5,028 bases of DNA from Candidatus Cloacimonadota bacterium (GTDB lineage Bacteria; Cloacimonadota; Cloacimonadia; Cloacimonadales; TCS61): positions 1 through 5,028 of the forward strand of contig DAOWES010000076.1 of the NCBI GenBank assembly GCA_030638385.1, written 5' to 3'. Shown in pieces: positions 1 through 5,028 of this stretch. Under the pieces are notes generated by a model. That model was not told where the DNA came from, searched no databases, and was given only the letters and a program-made list of their open reading frames with translations. The translations under genes and the position numbers were made by a program. Every line of letters begins with the position of its first letter. Position 1 is the stretch's first letter.

Positions 1-240
1 ATCCACATAGCGAGCTTTCTTGCGGATAGTGACGGTGAAATTGCCGACGTAGCCATCTACGTTCTCAACTTCACTCCACGTAAGCAAGTTGATGTTGGGA
101 TGGTTACCTACCTCGCTCATTCTTGGGGTGAGGATACATGCCGCACAATCCAGTGTAGGAAAGGTCTTATCAAACTGGGCCATGTGGCCGCCAATGGAAG
201 GCTCCCTTTCTACTAGGTAAACAGGATGCCCCGTATTTGC
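1..240 (-). other. hdrA: HdrA-like segment fused in frame after the TPR array
   Basis: Residues about 642-721 of the frame read ANTGHPVYLVE, then REPSIGGHMAQ, then TFPTLDCAACILTPRM (667-682), VGNHPNINLLT and YVGNF, ending KKARYVD at the edge. I recognise these as the well-conserved stretch of heterodisulfide reductase subunit A just before its ferredoxin-type cysteine motif. HdrA is the FAD and iron-sulfur subunit that carries out flavin-based electron bifurcation in methanogens and many anaerobic bacteria. Cys673 and Cys676 are the conserved cysteine pair. The GxGxxG motif that binds FAD and normally lies shortly upstream is missing; TPR sequence stands there instead. GC is 50% here against 37% in the next 240 bases. 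A working HdrA cannot be made from this frame as it stands. Confidence 0.85.
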
Positions 241-2163
241 AATTTCTAAAGCTGCCTCATAACTTTGCTTTGCTTTACTAAATTCTCCCAGATTTTTGTA
301 GGCGTTTCCCAGATTGTTAAAGGCTGTACTTTTCCCTTTTTTATCACCGATTCCTTCAGCAATCTTTAAAGCTTTCTCAGAATATTCAATCGCCATACCA
401 TAATCTCCACTATTTTTATAGAAAACTGCAAGGTAGCCAAAGCATGCCCCTTCTCTTTCTTTATCCCCAATTTCTTTAGCAATTGATAGAGCTTGCTCAA
501 AATATTCTTTTGCTTTACCTTTTTCCCCAATTCTAAAGTTGACATTTCCTAGATTTCCAAGAGATATCGCTTCTCCTTGTTTATTTCTAATTTCCTTATC
601 AATCTTTAAAGCCTGTTCAAAATATTCTTTTGCTATAATATATTCCCCGGTATTTAAGTATACATTTCCAATATTAACAAGCCTGGCACCTTCTCCTCGT
701 TTATCTCCAATTTCTCTGTCAATCTTAAGAGCTTCTTCTGAATATTTAATAGCATTAGCATAATCTCCTATATTCTTGTATATAATCCCCAGATTACCAA
801 GCCATGTCCCTGCTTTTTGGTTATGCCCATTTGCCCTAATAACCTTCAGAGCCTGTTCATAATAATCTATTGCTTCAATATAATCCCCTTTTTTTAGATA
901 GGCATTACCAAGACTGCCAAGCCAGCTTCCTTCACGTTTTTTATCCCCAATTTTTCTAGCTAATTCAAGAGCTTGTTCAGCATATTCAATTGCTTTACAA
1001 TATCTTCCTTTATTCATATACGCATTCCCAAGATTTCCTAAGCAAACCTGTTCTTGAGTTTTATCGTCTATATCTTTGGTGCATTTAAGTGCCTGCAAAT
1101 AATATTCTATTGCAGCATCAAGTTCTCCCATCAGTATGTAAATATGAGCAGGAATACTAAACCTGATTGATTCTCTGTATTCCATTATAGCCGATCTATG
1201 CCATTGTGTTACATATTCAATCCAATTGGTTTGGCTTGTCTTTAGCTCATAGGGTTCAATATTGTTAATTGTGGCTTCCCATAAGTCTTTTATGAATTGA
1301 TCTGTGTCATAAAAAATTCTCCAGCTGTCCTTAAATTCCTTAAATGGATTTTTATCATTTTGCTCTTGTATATTTTCAACCTTTGGAGTATCATTTATAT
1401 TATTTGGATGTTGTAAGTAATATACTCTCTTATGATTTTCTTTTATTGCCTTTATCTGTGGAGATATATCAAACACATCCGATGAACTATAGCCCAATAT
1501 GAGCACATTGATATTTTCCCCTTTAGAAAATATCTCTCTAATGATAGCCTCTCTTGGTTTTGATAAAACTTGATTTGCAACTTGTTTAAGAGTCATTGCC
1601 ATTGATTCTTTGTCATCTACACTTCCGTGAATCTTTATGATACGAATGCGGCTATCAGACCAATTGATTTTTTCAAATGATTGCTCATTACTTATGACAT
1701 CATAATCAATTCCTTCTTTCAATATTTTAGGCTTCATGCCTAAAGCCTTTTCTATTAGTTTATCAAAATTAGTTGTTACTACTGTCTTTACTTTACCTGT
1801 TTTAATAAGTTTCGCAATCAATAGTTGGTTGGTGTTTGGCACACCCAGTTCATAAATACTTAATATTTCATTTACCTCACAACTTAGCTTCAGGTTTTGT
1901 ATAAATAGTTCAAATGGAATTTTTGGGTTGTTGTTGCTATCCAAAATACGTTCTTTGTCTTTTTGGGGGAGATTTAATTTATTTAAGATACTTGGTACAA
2001 GTTGATTTACAACAGGTAATCCTGAATTCCGTGAGATTCCTGCTCCGCAGAATATTACTGTTTCACCAGAATTAACAGCTTGAGTTATTTCATTAATTTT
2101 TATTCTGACTTCACTAGAGACGTTGTGCGTTGAATATTTCATACTATATTTTTCTTTTATCAT
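1..2163 (-). CDS. SIR2-like NADase/TPR-repeat protein, continuing in frame into an HdrA-like segment; 3' end beyond the left edge
   Basis: I translated this frame by hand and found 721 codons without a stop; the 3' end is outside the window. Residues about 22-240 form a SIR2-family domain with FCGAGIS (38-44), PNTNQ (109-113, where the family often has His at the fifth position), TTNFDKLIEKA (130-140), KIHGS with the likely catalytic His179, and GYSSSDVFDI (224-233). SIR2 domains bind NAD; in many bacterial anti-phage proteins they destroy it. Residues 241-341 are a linker containing NPFKEFKDSW (272-281). Residues 342-641 are 40-residue TPR repeats, probably a protein-binding or sensing array. 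Residues from about 642 match heterodisulfide reductase subunit A instead. The ATG at 2163 was chosen because GGAGGG lies 9 bases upstream; an in-frame ATG at 2184 has only a weak site. There is no signal peptide, so the protein should be cytoplasmic. A defence role is inference from domain layout. The C-terminal switch may not be real. Confidence 0.88.
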   Translation of the reverse strand, partial: MIKEKYSMKYSTHNVSSEVRIKINEITQAVNSGETVIFCGAGISRNSGLPVVNQLVPSILNKLNLPQKDKERILDSNNNPKIPFELFIQNLKLSCEVNEILSIYELGVPNTNQLLIAKLIKTGKVKTVVTTNFDKLIEKALGMKPKILKEGIDYDVISNEQSFEKINWSDSRIRIIKIHGSVDDKESMAMTLKQVANQVLSKPREAIIREIFSKGENINVLILGYSSSDVFDISPQIKAIKENHKRVYYLQHPNNINDTPKVENIQEQNDKNPFKEFKDSWRIFYDTDQFIKDLWEATINNIEPYELKTSQTNWIEYVTQWHRSAIMEYRESIRFSIPAHIYILMGELDAAIEYYLQALKCTKDIDDKTQEQVCLGNLGNAYMNKGRYCKAIEYAEQALELARKIGDKKREGSWLGSLGNAYLKKGDYIEAIDYYEQALKVIRANGHNQKAGTWLGNLGIIYKNIGDYANAIKYSEEALKIDREIGDKRGEGARLVNIGNVYLNTGEYIIAKEYFEQALKIDKEIRNKQGEAISLGNLGNVNFRIGEKGKAKEYFEQALSIAKEIGDKEREGACFGYLAVFYKNSGDYGMAIEYSEKALKIAEGIGDKKGKSTAFNNLGNAYKNLGEFSKAKQSYEAALEIANTGHPVYLVEREPSIGGHMAQFDKTFPTLDCAACILTPRMSEVGNHPNINLLTWSEVENVDGYVGNFTVTIRKKARYVD
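241..1140 (-). repeat. TPR array: seven full and one half 40-residue repeat, 120-base period
   Basis: Residues 342-641 consist of repeats of exactly 40 residues with no insertions or deletions, beginning at bases 1140, 1020, 900, 780, 660, 540, 420 and 300. The shared pattern is Y-x-x-x-G-[DE]-Y-x-x-A-I-E-Y-x-E-Q-A-L-K-I in the first helix pair, then I-G-D-K-x-x-E and L-G-N-L-G-N-A. This is the long TPR class seen in LGN/GPSM proteins, kinesin light chains and many bacterial sensor proteins. Several repeats are also close at DNA level. The eighth repeat stops after about 20 residues, where the sequence changes to HdrA. Confidence 0.92.
1444..2100 (-). other. SIR2-like NAD-binding domain (residues about 22-240)
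   Basis: The domain opens with the strand and glycine motif VIFCGAGIS, the signature of the SIR2 Rossmann fold that holds NAD. TTNFD follows at residues 130-134, then KIHGS with His179 in the place of the sirtuin catalytic histidine, then the late motif ILGYSSSDVFDI. The zinc-finger cysteine pairs of classical protein-deacetylating sirtuins are absent: the only cysteines are Cys39 in the glycine motif and Cys95. That fits the SIR2_2-type domains of bacterial defence NADases better than a deacetylase. NAD hydrolysis is inferred from family knowledge, not shown by the sequence alone. Confidence 0.85.
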
Positions 2164-2172
2164 TTTACTATT

Positions 2173-2178
2173 CCCTCC
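2173..2178 (-). promoter_or_regulatory. Ribosome binding site of the SIR2-TPR gene
   Basis: On the minus strand GGAGGG stands 9 bases before the ATG at 2163. It is the strongest Shine-Dalgarno match near any start here and decides that start over the in-frame ATG at 2184, whose coding sequence would include the GGAGGG. Confidence 0.8.
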
Positions 2179-2237
2179 AATCATGCTTTTCAAAAATTCA
2201 TTTTTAATTTTTAGGTCAAGAACTTATACTCTCTGCT

Positions 2238-2243
2238 ATTATA
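2238..2243 (-). promoter_or_regulatory. Possible -10 box for the SIR2-TPR gene
   Basis: The minus strand reads TATAAT, a perfect match to the sigma-70 -10 consensus, about 75 bases before the start codon and downstream of the hairpin that follows the peptidase gene. No good -35 hexamer lies 16-18 bases further up (the place holds ATTATC), and the surroundings are AT-rich, so a chance match is possible. Confidence 0.3.
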
Positions 2244-2254
2244 ATAGGTATAAC

Positions 2255-2283
2255 AAAAGCGATAATCGCCACTCTCGCTTTTT
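2255..2283 (-). terminator. Hairpin just after the C25 peptidase gene, possible terminator
   Basis: AAAAGCGA (2255-2262) and TCGCTTTT (2275-2282) are perfect 8-base inverted repeats around a 12-base loop, beginning 3 bases after the stop codon at 2286-2288. Transcripts from either strand would form the stem and carry T-rich sequence, so it could act in both directions. The stem has only four GC pairs and no long separate U run, so termination may be weak. A shorter alternative is GCGA-TTA-TCGC on the minus strand. Confidence 0.45.
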
Positions 2284-2285
2284 AT

Positions 2286-4715
2286 TTATTTAATTACCGT
2301 CATCTTTTTAGAGCCAACAAATTTGTTATCTATCTTCAACTGATAAATATATACTCCGGAAGCTACCGGTTCACCATTACGATCTTTTCCATCCCAAATG
2401 ATAGAATAATATTTTATCTCTTCATCCATTATCCGCTTCCCCTCAAAATGAGCATTTTCAATTTTTAATTCGCGGATACGCTGCCCTTTCACATTATATA
2501 TCTCAATCTTAGTTTGTTCATTTTGTTGCTTTTGCACGATGCTAAACTTTATTGTTGTACCTATAGAACGACCGGCTCCGGCAACTGCCGGATTGAAAGG
2601 ATTCGGATAATTACCAATTAATTGATCCGAAAAAATAATGTCATTTTCGCTACTGATAAATTCTACCGGAACTTTATGATGTTGAGTGATAATGTTATTC
2701 CCGGATATATAAAGATCTAAAGTGGTTGCTTCATCAAAAGTTGAATTTAGAACGATTGCAGCAATTCCGTTAGCATCGCTTATCGTTTTGGTAATGAACT
2801 TGTTGTTATGCAAAATAGTAGCTGTGATGCCTGGAACGGGATTATCATTTTGGCTGATATAAAGTTCAAGACTTGTCGTATTAAAGCTAATTGTTTGAAC
2901 ACTTTCCATACTTACTGCCCGCGGTTCCGAGCTCCAGATAGAAAGCGTGGGATCGCCAATAACATTGGCAGTATAAAAGCACCAACGCATAGCACCATCT
3001 TCATATTGGTTATCTATTGTAACCCAAGGAGCACTATCTATTTTGGAAGATAAATGAGCTGTCCCGATATTTAGAACATTATCTCTATAAATCGCATCAA
3101 GAAATTCACGATGAAGATGTTGGGAAGGCCCTTCCGTTTGACCCTCGTTAAACCAACCGAAACGACTATTAAAAATACCGGCTACCATAAAATTATCAAT
3201 ATTCAACATTCGCTCTGCAATACAATCATCTTCATCAAATGCACCACAAATGCAACCGTGAGTATAAACTAAGCTAAAGTTATGATCTGCTCCATTTACT
3301 AAATTGAAATTCTCGTTTGTGATGTCATGATTTTCCAATCTCATATTATAAAATGTATTTGAATGTCCGCTGTGATGAATGAAAGAGTGTCCCCTATTTA
3401 TCTCAGCAATCAAATCTTGCGAGTTCCATGCGCCCAGTTCTCGATCATATATTTTGGTGAAATTATAATCTTCCGGAATTCCCCAAGTTTCATAGCCATT
3501 GTCATCATTATAGCCAATTAACTGATCCAAATAATCTCCACCCCACGTAAGCGGATCATCCCAAAGCTTTTCTCCCACCAGCAACGGATCTTCCAGCTCA
3601 CCTAAAACAGGAGAGTCTTGATAGTTGATAATTTTGTTGATGATATTTTCCAACTCTTCAGAAGTGCTAAATGGTATACGACCAACCGCAATTTCAGGTA
3701 AAAGATCATCCTCGCCCGGCTCTCCCCAATTTTCATCATTATCATCGTTCCAAGTTCCATCTAAGGCTGAATAGTAAATATCTGCCGGAATGTTATTTGA
3801 TTCATAGCCATCGCCTGACTTCACAGAACAATAAAATCCTCGATAATTAACTTCATCGGCATCACCGGCCAATAATACAAAACTAATACCATTTTCTTGA
3901 TATTGTTCGATAATGGCATTTCGCATTTTTTCCTGCAAATCAGATCCGGCAAAATTATCGTTAATATTTTGAGTAGTGAATATATTTGAACGTAAACCAC
4001 GAGTTAGATAAAAATCCGTAAGAAGCTTAAAATTTGTGGCAAAAGCATCATCGGTAATAACCATAACTTCATAAATTTCATTACGCAAATCTAAAGCTGA
4101 ATATGAATTTAACATCCGGGGATTATCTACCAGCTTCTTTAGTTGTTTATTAACTTTAGCATCCGAACGCAATAATGATTTCGCTTTGATAGCTTTTTGT
4201 TCTGAGGCTGTGGTAAGAGTTACAATAACTTTCTGATAATATTTTATTTTTTGTTTTTGAGGATTATAGATAACAGGTGTAAATATACTCATCGCAATCG
4301 GATGACCGTTTTTAAAATGAGTTTGAATATTTGCTTTCTCTATTTTAGGAAGATCAATATCTTGCCGATAAAGAGCTAGGTTTTGCTTAAATTCTCCGCT
4401 TCCAATACCAGAAACGGGTCGAGAATTCTGCATCGGATACAGGTTGAAATTCCCTTCCAAAGTTTTCTCATCTAAAAATGTAATTTCAATGGTTTGAGCA
4501 CAATGTCCGGCCGGCAACAAAACATTAATTGCTTTGTAGGGAAAGGTTGGATTGCCTATTTCTCCGGAGTTCCGGGTATCTTCAAAGCTAATGATATCCC
4601 AATTATCGTGTTTGCTAATGGTGGGATTTTCAAAGAAATACTCTTGACTGATAATATCTGCTGAAAGAGAACTTCCAAATGTAAATATTAAAATTATTAT
4701 AAATATGAATCTCAT
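2286..4715 (-). CDS. Secreted gingipain-like cysteine peptidase (family C25) with C-terminal type IX-style sorting domain
   Basis: The 809-residue protein starts with a signal peptide: a hydrophobic core at 3-14 and likely cleavage after SLSA (19). Residues about 20-205 look like the gingipain propeptide. The C25 catalytic domain covers about 214-596. It includes an acidic loop with WNDDNDENWGEPGEDD (322-337) and PEIAVGRIP (340-348), HHSGH (447-451) and HGCICGAF (486-493), and ends near GDPTLSIW (587-594). By alignment from memory with gingipain RgpB, His451 and Cys488 are the catalytic pair. An Ig-like segment follows (about 600-690), then the sorting domain (702-809). The protein should be exported by Sec, moved across the outer membrane and released or anchored, where it would cut proteins at the cell surface. 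Cleavage specificity cannot be read. It starts 17 bases after a probable outer-membrane protein gene. A 10-residue insertion interrupts the sorting motif. Confidence 0.95.
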   Translation of the reverse strand: MRFIFIIILIFTFGSSLSADIISQEYFFENPTISKHDNWDIISFEDTRNSGEIGNPTFPYKAINVLLPAGHCAQTIEITFLDEKTLEGNFNLYPMQNSRPVSGIGSGEFKQNLALYRQDIDLPKIEKANIQTHFKNGHPIAMSIFTPVIYNPQKQKIKYYQKVIVTLTTASEQKAIKAKSLLRSDAKVNKQLKKLVDNPRMLNSYSALDLRNEIYEVMVITDDAFATNFKLLTDFYLTRGLRSNIFTTQNINDNFAGSDLQEKMRNAIIEQYQENGISFVLLAGDADEVNYRGFYCSVKSGDGYESNNIPADIYYSALDGTWNDDNDENWGEPGEDDLLPEIAVGRIPFSTSEELENIINKIINYQDSPVLGELEDPLLVGEKLWDDPLTWGGDYLDQLIGYNDDNGYETWGIPEDYNFTKIYDRELGAWNSQDLIAEINRGHSFIHHSGHSNTFYNMRLENHDITNENFNLVNGADHNFSLVYTHGCICGAFDEDDCIAERMLNIDNFMVAGIFNSRFGWFNEGQTEGPSQHLHREFLDAIYRDNVLNIGTAHLSSKIDSAPWVTIDNQYEDGAMRWCFYTANVIGDPTLSIWSSEPRAVSMESVQTISFNTTSLELYISQNDNPVPGITATILHNNKFITKTISDANGIAAIVLNSTFDEATTLDLYISGNNIITQHHKVPVEFISSENDIIFSDQLIGNYPNPFNPAVAGAGRSIGTTIKFSIVQKQQNEQTKIEIYNVKGQRIRELKIENAHFEGKRIMDEEIKYYSIIWDGKDRNGEPVASGVYIYQLKIDNKFVGSKKMTVIK
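2289..2612 (-). other. C-terminal NYPNPFNP/FlgD-like sorting domain of the peptidase
   Basis: Residues 702-809 begin with NYPNPFNP. They continue through TTIKFSI, KIEIYNVKGQRIREL, WDGKDRNGEPVASGVYIYQL and the basic end KKMTVIK. This Ig-like fold, related to the hook protein FlgD, is the usual C-terminal signal of type IX-secreted proteins and of many secreted proteins in Cloacimonadota, Marinimicrobia and other FCB-group bacteria. It is the main evidence for the host lineage. Confidence 0.88.
2578..2591. repeat. GC-rich perfect inverted repeat inside the sorting-motif insertion
   Basis: CCGGCA and TGCCGG flank a 2-base centre, and a further CCGG lies 3 bases to the left at 2572-2575. The repeat overlaps the codons of the inserted residues AVAGAGRSIG (bases 2559-2588). 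It stands out in an AT-rich gene, though CCGG is common throughout this gene. Confidence 0.6.
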
Positions 4716-4720
4716 TATTT

Positions 4721-4725
4721 CCTCT
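4721..4725 (-). promoter_or_regulatory. Ribosome binding site of the C25 peptidase gene
   Basis: AGAGG lies 5 bases before the ATG at 4715 and wholly within the 17-base gap after the upstream stop codon, so ribosomes ending on the upstream gene could start again here. It supports the chosen start and its signal peptide. Confidence 0.7.
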
Positions 4726-4732
4726 ATACCTT

Positions 4733-5028
4733 TTAGAAATTTATTTTAAAATCCAAGATTGGAAAGATATTATAGTTTTGTTGTTTTGCTGATGGATAAT
4801 CTGCATAAACCATTTTAGCTCCGGCAATTAGGCTATATTTATCATTGAAATTCCAGATAACTTTTCCAGAAGCTTCCATATAATATTTGGAATATTTTGC
4901 AGCGAGAAAATAATTATCATAACAGAGAAAAACACGAAGATTATCATAAAGATGAAAATCGATAGCAGTTCCAAATTTTAGAGATCCACTACCTTGAAAA
5001 ATGCAGCTATGATTATAAAGAAGAGGAT
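4733..5028 (-). CDS. Probable outer-membrane beta-barrel protein, C-terminal 97 residues (start beyond the right edge)
   Basis: The frame enters from the right edge and ends with TAA at 4733-4735. The visible 97 residues are short strands of alternating polar and hydrophobic or aromatic residues separated by turns. Examples are LKFGTAIDFHLY, LRVFLCY, YYMEASGKVIWNF and YSLIAGAKMVYA. The last strand ends FPILDFKINF with a terminal phenylalanine, the usual C-terminal signal by which the Bam complex recognises outer-membrane barrels. No family can be named. The gene is 17 bases upstream of the secreted C25 peptidase on the same strand, so the two are probably co-transcribed. A link to secretion or anchoring of the peptidase is possible but not shown. 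Confidence 0.72.
   Translation of the reverse strand, partial: PLLYNHSCIFQGSGSLKFGTAIDFHLYDNLRVFLCYDNYFLAAKYSKYYMEASGKVIWNFNDKYSLIAGAKMVYADYPSAKQQNYNIFPILDFKINF

Noticed and set aside
539..763. 74-codon open frame on the plus strand
   Set aside because: It is the mirror of the TPR repeats; its own repeated pattern (LSPISLSILRAS-like) is simply the antisense of the TPR codons. It has no ribosome binding site and no recognisable family.
241..1140. Regular 120-base periodicity as a CRISPR-like or satellite array
   Set aside because: The repeats are degenerate at third codon positions and encode textbook TPR helices in one open frame, with no spacers.
1..2163. Reading the whole frame as a described redox-sensing enzyme
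   Set aside because: The HdrA piece starts after its FAD glycine motif and is cut by the window edge, so no redox function can be claimed from what is visible.
2184..2184. Alternative in-frame start 7 codons upstream of the chosen SIR2-TPR start
   Set aside because: Its upstream sequence offers only a weak purine run, whereas the ATG at 2163 has GGAGGG at good spacing.
2192..2212. AAAAATT/AATTTTT inverted repeat in the leader of the SIR2-TPR gene
   Set aside because: The stem is made only of A-T pairs in very AT-rich DNA, so it is weak and likely chance.
2808..3053. 81-codon open frame on the plus strand
   Set aside because: It lies antisense within the clear C25 peptidase gene, shows no motif and has no supporting start signal.

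Overview
The window is AT-rich bacterial DNA with three genes, all on the minus strand and read from right to left. The best clue to the host is the 809-residue secreted peptidase. It ends in a NYPNPFNP-type sorting domain, which is typical of anaerobic or marine members of the Fibrobacterota-Chlorobiota-Bacteroidota (FCB) group that secrete proteins through a type IX-like system. Cloacimonadota or a similar FCB lineage is my best guess. This is inference from protein style, not from a marker gene.

Right part (2286-5028): the 3' end of a probable outer-membrane beta-barrel gene (4733-5028, running off the right edge) is followed after only 17 bases by a complete gingipain-like (peptidase family C25) gene (2286-4715). 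The two look like one transcription unit for the cell envelope and protein secretion. A short hairpin lies just after the peptidase stop.

Left part (1-2163): one reading frame of 721 codons without a stop runs off the left edge. It starts behind a strong GGAGGG ribosome binding site. In order it encodes a SIR2-like NAD-binding/NADase domain, a linker, and seven and a half 40-residue tetratricopeptide (TPR) repeats. Then, in frame and in the middle of a repeat, it switches to an internal piece of heterodisulfide reductase subunit A (HdrA). The SIR2-TPR part resembles the enzyme-plus-sensor layout of bacterial anti-phage NADases. The HdrA part lacks the FAD-binding glycine motif that should precede it. 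GC content rises from about 37% to 50% at the join. The join is therefore either a recombination or assembly chimera, or a very unusual real fusion.

The peptidase gene and the SIR2-TPR gene also differ in composition: CCGG occurs 18 times in the former and once in the latter. The 122-base gap between them (2164-2285) may be the edge of acquired DNA. It holds a hairpin, a possible -10 box and the ribosome binding site. There is no gene-free stretch longer than 300 bases. I saw no RNA gene, CRISPR array, insertion sequence or origin.
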